64,000 nt of DNA from Mytilinidion resinicola (taxonomy: Eukaryota > Ascomycota > Dothideomycetes > Mytilinidiales > Mytilinidiaceae), in assembly GCF_010093595.1 (NCBI RefSeq), contig NW_022985471.1, forward strand, positions 233,793 through 297,792, given 5' to 3'. A program made the translations under genes and the position numbers. The notes below the pieces were generated by a model. It saw nothing but the letters and a program-made list of their open reading frames with translations, had not been told where the DNA came from and did no database searches. Each line of letters starts with the position of its first letter. Position 1 is the stretch's first letter. This document shows positions 23,701 to 34,140 of the stretch, piece by piece.

Positions 23701-24248
23701 TTCGAAATGCCTCGGTCCAGTCGCCTCGGATCATGTTTGCGGCCGCCTCCAACAACGGCAAGAATGAAAAGCGTGCGTTCCCGGCGAAGTACGAGCCGTG
23801 GGTTATATGCGTCCATGCTTCGGACGGGAAGGGCAGTGATGGCGGCATCAATCCGCCGACGGAGCGTGGTGCTAACTTCATGACGCTCGGTATGGGTCTG
23901 AATCTAATGGAAAGACAGTGGACGCATGAACAGAAGGGACGGACACCGATATACAAGGAGGTATATAAATCTGGTACGTCGTTCGCAACGCCGATAGCCG
24001 CTGGCATTGCAGCCACAGTCCTCGATGTCGCTTCCCGAGTGAGCGCGATCAAGGACCGGGCGAAGGAGAAGCTTAGAAGACCCGAAGAGATGCAGAAGAT
24101 GTTATGGCTCATGTCGAGTCCGAAGCACGATCTCGGCAATCAATATTGCTTTTTGGCTCCGTGGAATCATTGGGAGAAGCACTGGCAGGCAAATGAGACT
24201 AAGTCCCGAATAGCCTGGGACTTAATCAACGATCTGTTTGAGGCGTAG
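20772..24248 (+). CDS. DUF7580-like protein with C-terminal subtilisin-like S8 protease
   Basis: Exons 20772-21856, 21939-22976, 23053-23428 and 23547-24248 give 1066 aa. The frame opens at a TTG at 20757, but the first ATG is 20772. Residues about 1-700 are a fungal helical region with an acidic Ser-rich insert; the segment from RTMELLYKAGENAAV to SDYIIGTWDPARIHFLK resembles DUF7580, common at the N-terminus of fungal defence-type proteins. Residues about 745-1040 are a subtilase with an intact triad: Asp753 in AVLDTGID, His795 in ELHGTNC, Ser978 in KSGTSFATP, and the oxyanion Asn in AAASNNG. There is no signal peptide, so it should act inside the cell. Its 3' end faces the gasdermin-like gene 165 bp away. 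Known fungal gasdermins are cleaved by a neighbouring subtilase (HET-Q2 on HET-Q1), which suggests the same job here. Confidence 0.88.
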
Positions 24249-24413
24249 GGAATTAAGAAGAGGGCGATTACAGTGAGGACTAGTGAAGTACGATAAAGAA
24301 ACACACCCGAAATGGTTTGATTAAGAGCTTCCCCAAAAATTCTCGCGCTAAAGTGGTTTCCGTTTCTCAATGTGCCTCGTGTCTCGACACAGCTCGAGGC
24401 CGATCATACACGA

Positions 24414-25244
24414 TCAGGGCCAAACCCAAGTGATGGGGTTTGCTTCTCCCAATTGAGTCTCATCCGCGATGGTCTGCCCGGTCGTGTCGTCAGCCGACTG
24501 TAGGCCGTCGAGCACGTCCATATTCTTTCCTTTGGGGTCGCCTAGCGTCGCCCCGACGACGTCGTGTTCATTGTGTCTCGTGCCCTCCTTGTCCCACCAG
24601 ATCTTTCGCACGCGAATGCCGAGGATGAATGGCGTCGAGCCATCGAAACTCGAGTAGAGACTCTCTTCACTCTCGTAGGCCCCGCTCGTGCCGCCCGTAG
24701 TGCCCGTCACAGCAGCCTGGCCACTAACCTTGTTTTTCTTGGACTTGATCTTGGAGAGCTTGGCTCCCTCGGTCCACATCAGGCCGGTAACTAGGTAGAC
24801 GGGCTCTTTGAACTTGTTTTCCCTGATGTAGAAGGCGACGCCGTTGACCTCGAGGGCCTGTTTCATGTATTCGGTCGTAGGGATAAAGTATTGGACGAAC
24901 AGCTTCTCCACCGCCAGAGTCTCATCGTTTTCGCGCCTACGCAAAAAGGAAAACATAGCGCCTAGTCCGTTCCAGCCGAATATCTTGGCCCAGATGCTGC
25001 CCTCGAGGCCCCGAAGCTCCTTCAAGCTGCGGTTGAAGCCCATCTTCTCCATCGGGTTGTCGCGGGGCCAGCGCTGCGATTCGGGAACGAGGACGGTAGC
25101 ACCAATGTCGAGTGGAGTGAGGACACCATCGATATCGAGGGTGTGGAGGACGGAACCCAGCTGCAGATGGCCGTCGGGCGGCGGGGCGATGCTGAAGTCG
25201 GGACAGAGGTGGAAGGAAGGCTGTGGACTAATGGATCCAGCCAT
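24414..25244 (-). CDS. Gasdermin-like pore-forming protein (fungal RCD-1/HET-Q1 type)
   Basis: A single uninterrupted exon of 276 aa from the ATG at 25244. No signal peptide. The pattern matches what I know of fungal gasdermin homologues: an N-terminal DFSIAPPPDGHLQLGSVL block (16-33), a central SIWAKIFGWNGLG segment, an amphipathic strand PVYLVTGLMW (148-157) comparable to the VYxVTE strand of animal gasdermins, and FILGIRVRKI (206-215), followed by a polar, acidic tail of about 60 residues. Fungal gasdermins are activated by removal of a short C-terminal tail, which frees the pore-forming part to permeabilise membranes and kill the cell. The length fits the family (about 250-280 aa) and the adjacent gene encodes a subtilase, the usual partner. 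No domain search was possible, so the family call rests on motifs, size and context. Confidence 0.72.
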   Translation of the reverse strand: MAGSISPQPSFHLCPDFSIAPPPDGHLQLGSVLHTLDIDGVLTPLDIGATVLVPESQRWPRDNPMEKMGFNRSLKELRGLEGSIWAKIFGWNGLGAMFSFLRRRENDETLAVEKLFVQYFIPTTEYMKQALEVNGVAFYIRENKFKEPVYLVTGLMWTEGAKLSKIKSKKNKVSGQAAVTGTTGGTSGAYESEESLYSSFDGSTPFILGIRVRKIWWDKEGTRHNEHDVVGATLGDPKGKNMDVLDGLQSADDTTGQTIADETQLGEANPITWVWP

Positions 25245-26090
25245 TTTGACTCGAAAGATTGCGGAGATATATCACTAGCGTTCGAGATGTAAGAGATTAC
25301 GATCGTGCCACTGGTATATACGCAAGTGCATGAAAATTTGTTAGGTGTTAGGTTTACTCAACTGACAGTTGGTAGACAAAGATGAGGGACGGTCGCTTAC
25401 ATATACATACGCAGAGTTTTCCACCTAAACTACACGCTGCGCCAAATAGAGGCCCAACGTGCCTCAGTAGCGAATGATTTAGAAGCAGCGAATGATTTAG
25501 AAGCAGCGAATGATTTAGAAGCAGGGGATGGTCAGCTGGGCGGAAGAGAGCAATCAGGCTGAGGTTATGTATAACAGGCGTGCCTATAGTAGATCAATAC
25601 ATCACGTATCCTTACATCACGTGCACGGCGGCCGAATATCAACCGGACATGGAGAATTCCACAGCGAACGTATCCTGCGCCATCATCCATCAAAACCCAT
25701 CTCCAAATGATAGAATGAACGCCATATCCATCGTCGCTTCGAATGCTTCAACGATGTGTAAGAATAGGGTGACGGACGGGCCTGCTGTGTGTCGATATGA
25801 CCACTGGCGATCTAGGAGGTGTAAAGCAATTGCACAATACATTCCCGAGGACCACCCTGAGTCAAAGATGCTATCGAGCGTGAAGTCTATAATTCTATGA
25901 AAGAGAAACTTGACTATAAGTGAGTTTGAGGCGCGTTTGTTGAGTCGTCAAGCGGTGAGCTGGAAGCCTTCTTCCTCTTCACGCTGAGTCTGAGTTGGCT
26001 TTCATGTCATCAAGAGAGCATGAAGAAGCACAGTAACCAAAAATTCGCTGCTTTGGAATTGATCTCCCACTCCGTATCTTTCTGGTGAGG
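25245..26090. other. Intergenic region after the gasdermin-like gene
   Basis: Contains the presumed gasdermin-like promoter and an 18-bp triple repeat. The frame at 25580-25900 starts without a nearby ATG and shows no recognisable content. Confidence 0.4.
25469..25522. repeat. Three perfect tandem copies of an 18-bp unit
   Basis: The unit AGCGAATGATTTAGAAGC is repeated three times without change (25469-25486, 25487-25504, 25505-25522). It is about 225 bp upstream of the gasdermin-like start codon. Possibly a recent slippage product or a promoter element. Confidence 0.9.
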
Positions 26091-26718
26091 CAGCTGCCTG
26101 CTCCATAACTCATCAGGTCGACGACCTAAGTATTTATTCGACCGCAGCTCCAACTTCATCCATCACCTTTACACCACACTTTCAGCTTCTTCAACTCCTC
26201 CACTTCTTTCTGATACTGAGGTAAGACTTCGTATCTATGTGACTAGACAGCTGCCTGCTCCGTAGCTCTTCAGGTCGACGACTCAAGTATATATTCGACC
26301 GCAGCTCCGACTTCATCCATCACCTTTACACTACACTTTCGACCGCTTCAACTTCTCCACTTCTTTCTGCTATTGAATCAAGACTTGGTTCTTACCTGGC
26401 CAGGCAGCCGCCTGCTCCATAGCTTTGCCGGTCGAAGACTCAAGCATATCTTCGACCGCAGCTCCAACCTCCTCCGTCACTTTTACACCACACTTTCAAC
26501 CTCCTCAACTCTTCAACTGTTCACTGCTTTCTGGTAACAGTCCTGGCCCTGACCGGCTTGGCAGCCGCCTGACTCCAGCTTTCTTTCGCTCGACGGCTAG
26601 AGTATATCCTCTACTCTTCTTTCGACCTCTTAGGCTTCGCCTCTAACCTCTTTGACCGATTGCAACCCACGATCATCCGTTCCTGCTTCCGCTTTCCTAA
26701 AGCGGGTCCCAATCCTGT
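26091..26718. repeat. 157-bp-period tandem repeat, three clear copies and a diverged fourth
   Basis: Copies begin with CAGC(T/C)GCCTG at 26091, 26248, 26405 and 26562, always exactly 157 bp apart. The inner anchor TTCGACCGCAGCTCC recurs at 26137, 26294 and 26451. The fourth copy keeps its start but diverges internally. The period is not a multiple of three and stops are frequent, so the array is not a coding repeat. It ends just before the ATG of the F-box-like gene at 26732, so it occupies that gene's promoter or leader. Confidence 0.88.
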
Positions 26719-26731
26719 GCCACTGATATGA

Positions 26732-29136
26732 ATGGCATCCAGCGGAAGTAACAGTTCGGCTTCTCAACCGAGACTCTCCCCTTGGGCGTCATACAATAAC
26801 CAACTAGTTCCTCTTCGTACATTTGGTACGTCAGCAGAACTCGATCTTTGTACAATATCTAATACATTCATAGACCATCAAGCACGTCAACCCGCAACAC
26901 CGCGACACTCGCCATATCTAACTGCGAACATGGCACGCTCGACAAAGAAAGATGCGGCCAAACCCTCCGCAAAAAACAAGGGCGCGACATCTCGGAAGAG
27001 ATCTACGGATGACATGGATGAAGCATATGTCTTGGACATATCCAATGCCTGGAGTGAGTCCGCTGCTCCTAGATATAATCCAGATAGGAAAGTCCGACCC
27101 CGCTTTGGTGTCACGCGAGGAATGTGTGTCGACACACCTCCTACTCAGTCCAAACTTGGACCTTCGAGCTCTACCCAAGGTCGCGGTCCAGAGCAGCCAA
27201 AGATGTCTTCGACCCTCGCAGTTCTGATTCCTCTGAAGTCATTTTCCAGTTCTGTGGCTCAAGATAGCGTTCGTCAACATACTCAGGAATTCAAGGACTT
27301 ATCAGCCAGCGTGAAGGCCAAATATCCTGACTCTTTCCAGGTTTGTCTCGAAGTTCTCCTTTTCATATGAATATACACTAACAGTTTATTTTAGTTCTTA
27401 CAGAATGCTATGAGTCCAACTACTCCAGCATCCATCGTTCCAGAGGCACATGCCTCAAAGCATCCTGCTTCCAAACCTCATTCCCTAGAAGCTACTGTTT
27501 CAAAACTGACGGCCCATGCTCGACAGACTCAGAAGACTGGAATTCAAACAGCCAGCAAGAGGGTCTCGAACGCAGTCGCGAAAGCAGCTCCTCGCGAACC
27601 TTGCACCCCGGCTAAGACTCCGCGTTCTAACCAAAACAAGCGCGTAAAGGTTGAGCAGGTTCGTCCTGACATTCTCATCTCTACTGGCCTCCTGCTGATA
27701 ATTCGTTGTAGTCTCACAACTCTACTGAGCTTCCAACTACTACAACGCCTACCACTCGTTTCCCGCTAATGAGCCTACCGACTGAGATACGATTAATGAT
27801 CTACGAATACCTGGTCCCGGACAAATTGGTGCCTTCTTCTCGGACCTTGGTTGCTAGAACGTCAAGGAACTCCGACTTTAGGTCTCTACGGCATGATGGC
27901 GACAAGTGTTATCCTGCATTACTTAGAAGCTCGAAACTCGTGAATGCCGAGGCGTCATACCAGTTCTTCAAGTCAGCAGTCTTCCAGATGAAGGTCCAAT
28001 GGAATACGATCACTTTCCTTCAACATCAGCACAACGAATTCTCACTTCCATCGTCGCTGGCCCACGTAAAGCATCTCCACATTTTCTTGGAGCTGACCAT
28101 GGCTTCAGTGGGAGGATACTCAGGAGGACCAAAGCCAGCCAACGAACTTGAGAATGCGAAGCAACAGCAGTTCTTGCGAATGAGGAGTAACCTACAGTCT
28201 ATCGGCACAGTTTTGGCAAACGCCAAATCAATCCGAAGCCTTGGCATAATCATTGTTGATAAAAAATTGCGGGATGATGACGTTTTGACGAAGTCGCTTC
28301 CAGCTATTCTTGACCCCTTCAGAGGTCTCGTACGAGGCCAGAAGTTTGGCCTTTGGTTTGACGGCGACTACCGACGTTTCCAAGAGCATCTCAGGCCTGG
28401 CATGAACGTCGCATCACATACGTTGTTCACAGCAGTTGCAGAAGAGATCTGCCCTAATGTCGAACTAGAAGTTGGTTTGCAGTGGGATATGGCAAACGCA
28501 CTTCGCCTCCTCAGAAACTGGATCCAGGGACTTCATATTGAGATTCCTGAGGCTAAAAGAAGTGAGCTGCTCGAACGCGCAGAGGGAGCGGCCAACGGGA
28601 ACAACCTTGATAATTTCAAGAAGACAGTCAATGATACGCTCGACCTTTGTCACGCATGGGTTCAGGCTGAGCATGTAGGTTTTTCGAAGACATATATTAG
28701 ACAGATAAGCTAACTTTTAATGTAGAATAGGCTTAATCAACGACTACCCAACTTGTGGGCCCAATCAGGGAAAATGCTCACCATGAATCAGCAAGGCACT
28801 CCCAAATACATTGGGAAGCAAGACATAGGCTCGAAAGAGCTTAGAAAGGCCAAAGAGCACCTTTTCCTGGTCCAGAAGGCAGTCTTTGACTTGGAGGTGA
28901 GGGCATATGGTCATAAGCTTGACTACTCTACCCCGCCTAAAGAGGGCGTGGAAGTCACGAAGAAGTGCAAAGAGGTTCTAGCCGAGTCAAAAATTGTTGC
29001 AGAGAGGCTTGATTCTTCCCTAGCCCACCACGGCGGGATCTTTGCGGATCTCGTCAAGGTCGAGAAGAAAGTGAGACACGCCAGCAAGATCAAGCGCGCC
29101 CGGATTCAGACACAGGACAAACTCCAACCTCTATAG
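26732..29136 (+). CDS. F-box-like domain protein
   Basis: Five exons (26732-26825, 26874-27340, 27395-27658, 27712-28674, 28726-29136) give 732 aa. The 48-nt first intron is in frame and easily missed. The first about 270 residues are basic, Ser/Thr/Pro-rich and probably disordered. Then SLPTEIRLMIYEYLVPD begins the F-box-like module that fungi use widely, followed by LLRSSKLVNAEASYQFF, typical of this group. The C-terminal third is helical and Lys/Glu-rich. Such proteins may be substrate receptors of SCF ubiquitin ligases, but many in this large fungal group are uncharacterised. An internal ATG opens exactly at the F-box-like module (27769), so a shorter form is conceivable. Acceptor 27395 could instead be 27404, in the same frame. 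Confidence 0.75.
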
Positions 29137-30226
29137 GCCAATGGATCTGGTGTAGAGGCTGCATCCCAGTCGACCTCCAAAGAGCCCCAAAACCATTCCG
29201 GTTCCTAGTCGGATGCCGTCTCACTCGAGCCTTTCCTGGTTAGCAGCTGGCTCACATCTTCCCCCCTCTCGAAAAGTACTTTGCTGGCGTGCGTTGAGAA
29301 TACATATCTAAGGCCTATCTATATCCCCTTTCCCCATTCTGGCCATGGACTATCACCACATTGAGCACTCCTGATTTTGCACTGATTATTCCCTTGCTTT
29401 CCCATTCTACAGGTTTTCTGATTTATTGCTTTCATTCTACTTTTCACCCCGACTACATTCTCATTCCCTCAAAAGCTTTGCTTCTTCTCTCATTCCCTAC
29501 TTCCAATCACGTCTCTTTGACCTTCACACCCCGTTTCAATATCTGTAGATAGTCTATTCCAATCTCATTCCAAACCAAGTGACTTCGGATGCTATGTGAG
29601 TGGCATTGTTGCCGCTGCTTGAGATGCTTCGAGATATCCATAAACCTGGACGAGATAGAACTGTTGTGAAGGCAAATCAAGTGCAGACTCCAGCGGTGAA
29701 GAGATTGGATGAAAGGTGAGGTTGGTAGTGCTGATATTAAACATTCGAAGTACAGAGAAGGGCATGTTCAGAGTTGTAGAATTTGAAAGTGAGGTATGTA
29801 TAGCTTCAGACATATAGTAGATGACCGACTGCGCTAATGATCGCTTTGCGCACGTGTAATCGCCACCTGGTCCCGTGCGATGGCTTGGCGAAGCTCCGCG
29901 ATGGGGTTTTTTCTGGTACCTCCGGCCGAACGTCACTCCACCTTCCCCGCGGACTTTCCCGTCTATCAAGCCAAAAATATTTATACGTGTCTATTTACAT
30001 CAATTTGCCTTCAAGATGAGCAGTCGCGTATCAGCTGTCTCGATTCACCTCAATCTGCCTTCAAGACGAGCAGTCGCGTATCAGTGCCCGTTGGTCCAGT
30101 CCGATTTTTCCTCTACAACCCAAGTGGCGTCATTGACCTCACCAAATGTCTGATCGATGCCTAACTTGCTGTCACAACCCATACGCTTGAACTTCCAAAA
30201 TGGCTGAGTGAGAAGAGAGCGACGGG
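29137..30226. other. Intergenic region
   Basis: No gene supported. The interval includes C/T-rich sequence at 29240-29570 and a 50-bp-period duplication near 30001-30084. A tiny upstream frame (ATG at 30199, Met-Ala-Glu-stop) precedes the next gene's ATG at 30227. Confidence 0.4.
30001..30084. repeat. Direct duplication of a 34-bp segment, period 50 bp
   Basis: The segments 30001-30034 and 30051-30084 (CAATYTGCCTTCAAGAYGAG continuing to CAGTCGCGTATCAG) differ at two positions, both C/T. Located in the leader of the decayed gene at 30227. Confidence 0.85.
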
Positions 30227-32060
30227 ATGGCAGTGGATACTAGTCAAGAAATCAAGATGGAGGAGATGCATTACATAGACTGCTACAGTACTAAGAAAGA
30301 GCCCGCAGCGGCAGAACAAAGAGCCACGGATAATTGGGGCTACTTTGAGGCAAAGCGAGATGAGAGTGTTTTCTTCCGGACTGCACTCTCGACCGCGGAG
30401 GACACCATTGCGGATCTCAAAGCAAAGCTCGTAAATGCGGAGCACGCGATCACCAATTTGAGGACCAAATCCACAATCGTCGAGAGCAATAGCACTGATG
30501 CCGTCGTCAAAGCTTTTGTACGCAACTTACCGATCTGGCCACGAAGGCAAACGACGAGAAGAGGCGGGCAGACCGTGAGAAGGATCGGGCGGATACTGCT
30601 TCAGCTGAAGTTAGAAAGCTGCTGAACAGGATTGAAGTGCTTGAGAGCAAGACGCATCATGGATTCACCCAGCGTCCCCCCGGGGGATCGCTTCCTCAAC
30701 GCACGGGGCCAAGCTTCGAAGCGCAAAGTCACAGATCACAAAGCCAGAAAAGCGCTGAATCGGTTCCGCGTTCCTTCACAGGGTCGCCTCCTCCCTCCTA
30801 TGACGAAGAGTCAAGCCTCGAACTATTTCAGGGCGACCCTCTCTACGAAAGCGTCTCGCGTCCCCTCGTGGAATCACTTACCCAACATCGGTATGCACAG
30901 CCTGGTTGCGAAACGCGAGTTCCTCCTCGTTCATCATCTGCGCAAACTTCTACGACATGCACCTGTCCACCAACATCTGAAGGCGACTACCAACCAGTCT
31001 ACGATAGGATTGAGGAGAACGTTATAGGTGGGCTTGGCTAGCCAAAGGAAGTCTTAGACGGACTCTTGTTTGTTTGGAATAAGCTTGACAAGCGCAAGTC
31101 TGGCTGAGAAGATCTAGAATTTGATGAGGATGAGAACGAATGTGTCTACCAAAGGCTCACCGGGCAGGAGACGAGGACGAAATCTGGGGAATTGGAGGCT
31201 GCCTGTCAAGCCTGCAGCAATGGGGGTCGACCATGTATGCGCAAGCGTCGCGGTCGGCTTGTGGTGATGCCATTGGTCGAGGAATTACGTGAAGGCGTGA
31301 AGGAGGGCGAGTCAGGGTACTGGCTATGGAAGCCGGAAAAGCCGAAGGGCAGGACCAAGAATAAGATGTGGCTTAAGGTCCAAATGGAGTGAACGGCGCG
31401 TTCGATAGGTGCTCCCGTCGTGACCAAGGCTTATGGTGGGTGTAAACACCTCCTTCCATCGAGGTTGCTGCGACTGAGGAAGACTCTTCACCTATTCAGC
31501 CGGTACTGCTCCTGGTCAAGGATGCTGTGCACCACGCCATGAAAAAGAATCCCGGGTGGAAGCCAAGGATGACATCACACCGTGGCTGTTTGTTCCAAAA
31601 CTCGACTAACACCATTTGCACTTGGTCCAACATTGACGGTAACGCTGCTGCGTGCAGGATATGCACAAACTTCAGTCGCCCCTGCTTGCACGTTTTGGGA
31701 TCGGGAATAGCAGTTGACCACGACGGCTATGAAGTGAAGGAACACTACCTCTACGATCGTCCCCTTCCTGGCCCAGTACGTGTAGGCACGCAACATGATG
31801 AAAGCTTTTGGATTCGTTACGGCACCAGAACCCCAAGCAATATGTAGAAGGTCGTTCGTAAAATCGAACTCGAACAGCTTGAGAGAGCTAAACGAAACGC
31901 CGAAGAACGATATGCTGCGCTACGAGAGAGCGGTGTGCGCACGGAGGGCTTTACTTTCTCCACAGAACATAGTTCAACGCATCTGAATGAGGACATCACC
32001 GGACCAGGCGATACGGCTGGTTTCCCGCGACCTCCTTGGCTCCGATTGATTCAACATTGA
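30227..32060 (+). pseudogene. Decayed coiled-coil and cysteine-motif gene with several nonsense codons
   Basis: The ATG at 30227 opens a coiled-coil frame (about residues 45-95) that shifts by one base near 30500-30560. The continuation (LATKANDEKRRADREKDRAD.., then a Ser/Pro/Gln-rich part) stays open through in-frame TAG 31039-31041 and TGA 31105-31107 to a cysteine block CQACSNGGRPC and a stop at 31390. A third segment in another frame, opening after a TAA at 31443-31445, has a related block CRICTNFSRPC, then TAG 31845-31847, and carries on in frame to 32058. Matching text on both sides of each stop argues for one decayed gene with two paralogous cysteine modules. Alternatively, a 41-44-nt intron with donor GTACGC at about 30517 would make a shorter intact gene ending at 31041. 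Family not recognised. Confidence 0.55.
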
Positions 32061-32475
32061 CTACGGAGTGAAACCATGGTTTGTGTGGTTTGCTCCGAGA
32101 CGAAATTGAAGTTATTTGTCCTGTAGCTTTCGAGCTCTATCTTCCTTATTTTCCTCAGCCATGATTTTCCCATCAGTTGTACCTACTCCTTTATTTCACA
32201 TATCATTGCCTCAGAAAGGGCCCAACATATGTTGAGTATCCTACGGTTGAGTTGAGTCGATGGCAGCATCGTAATTGGAGTATGGGAGCCTGAATTACTT
32301 GTCTCTGGCAATCAGAAATATCTATAGTCAAAATCAAGCCTTGCGATTAGTCACATTGCGTACGCTGTTCTTCAAGAAACCATAACTCCATATCTCCTCA
32401 GTAGACGTATTAGCGAACTATAAAAAAGCCCCATACCACCCCTCTACGCGCACCCTCCAGCCCCATATCCCTTCA
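32061..32475. other. Intergenic region
   Basis: 3' flanks of the pseudogene and of the membrane-protein gene; AT-richer, no gene seen. Confidence 0.4.
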
Positions 32476-33642
32476 TTACAGACTAATCGTCCTCCGGAAA
32501 CGGGGATACATAGGCGCTTGCATCGGCGGTGCATCGCCCGAGTCCCCCTGAACTGGCTGCACCGGATCCCGCAAGCTCTCCAAAGACTGCCGCTCTACCA
32601 GCAGGTGCTGGGCCACCGGCACCCGCGCCCCAGCCGACGGAACCTGCAGAATGGGCTGATGCATGCCCGGCACAGGCGCCGCCGGCGGCGCATTCCGCTG
32701 CTGTCTCAAGCGCCATACCAACAAGCCCAGTAACGCCGCGAATACAAGCACGCCGACGACTATCCCCGCTATCGCGCCGCCTGACAGCCCTTTCCTAGAT
32801 GCCGCCGCCGTCGCCGACGGGGTCGGGGCGGGCGAGGCGACGGAGATGATGCTCGTGACTATCTTGACGACTTCGGTCGTTGGAGACGAGGAGATCGCCG
32901 CCGAGGGGCTCGTCGTCGCAGCCGCAGTGGTGCTAGGAGGACTTGTAGCGATCTACTCACATCCTATTCTTTAGCCGATGCGCAAAGTCAACGTGGATTC
33001 GAGGAAAACGCTAAACTCACAGCCTGCAGATCCGGCACCGTAATCGTCGCGTTCCAGTTGCCGTCGGTCCACGTCGGCCAGCACTGGTAGACGTACATGG
33101 GCGACGGGTCGCCGGGCGTGTGGTACAGCGTGCCGACGACGCAGGCGGTTTGGGCGCCTGTGCCTGTGCTATCCGCACCGTTTCGATGTTAGCGACCTAT
33201 ATGGTGGCGCGAGAGCGAATTGGGGGCGTGCGGGAGGGAAGCCGGGGACCCTTTACGCACCATGTCAGCCGGTAATCGCTGTTCACCATCACGCTCCCAT
33301 CGAGGCATGTTGTGGCGATCGGACAGTCGATTCGGGTGTCGGAGGTGCAGCAGCGGCCGAAGTGGCTGCCGTGGATGAAGGCGGAGGAGGTGGGGCAGTG
33401 GTAGGGGGAGACTGGGGAGTTGGTTAGTTGAGTTGGTTTGGATGTTAGGAGACTGTGTGGGGGAGGGGCGTACACCAGCCATTGTCGGATTGGTAGGTGA
33501 AACCCAAGACATCGGATTCCGTGGGGAAGAGACTCTGCGTTGGCGTAGCAGAGATTGTGGTGGATGATGCGAGGCTGGCTAATACGAGTATGGAGAGCGA
33601 AGAGAGCAAGAGGCTGATGCATGGCGATGTGTTGAAAATCAT
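32476..33642 (-). CDS. Single-pass membrane protein with cysteine-rich ectodomain
   Basis: Four exons (33642-33474, 33411-33261, 33168-33021, 32952-32476) give 314 aa. The N-terminus is a signal peptide (ISLLLSSLSILVLASLASS). The ectodomain of about 130 residues has paired cysteines (CCTSDTRIDCP, TACVVGTLYHTPGD, YQCWPTW). It is followed by a Ser/Thr/Ala/Pro-rich stalk, one transmembrane helix (GAIAGIVVGVLVFAALLGLL) with a basic stop-transfer sequence, and a Pro/Gln-rich cytoplasmic tail. This layout is common for fungal cell-surface sensors or wall-associated proteins and is widely distributed in ascomycetes without a known function. I see no WSC domain. The third exon's acceptor (TAG at 33169) was chosen because it alone keeps the frame. 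Confidence 0.78.
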
Positions 33643-34140
33643 GATGTAGAAAAAAGGAGAACAACTACCGCACCGAAGTGTTTAAAGCAAAGACGAAAGA
33701 CGAAAGACACTCAGCGCGTGGAGGCGCAACTCGATATAAAGCATATTCCTCCGCAACACCCTTTTCAGCCTGCCGCCTTCAGCTATCTTTTCCAGCACGT
33801 CCAGATACAGCCTTATCTCGCTTATATCCATCTGTAAGACCAATCCCGGGCCGAGACGCGGGCGGCAACCAAGCATGGCTTATTGAGGCGGTGGCGGTGC
33901 TAGGGAACGCGCATGCACCCTGCATGTGGCTGAATTGGGAGCTGGGACAAGGCTGAGGCACGCAGGGCAAACATGTGATGATGAAACTCTGAATGATGAG
34001 AAGAAACGGGGATGACATTGGTCGACCGTCAAAGTTAGCAAACAAGAGCTAATTTACGTACCCCTTTCCCTTAACCTCCAGAAATTATACATGTGCGCCA
34101 TTGTCCCAGACCAACGCCGACATTATGCAATCAACTTTCC
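33643..34140. other. Promoter region of the membrane-protein gene
   Basis: About 500 bp upstream of the membrane-protein ATG (minus strand) and directly after the RPA190 stop. No gene seen. Confidence 0.4.

Noticed and set aside
25580..25900. 106-codon frame between the gasdermin-like and F-box-like genes
   Set aside because: No ATG at its start, no recognisable content, lies next to simple repeats.
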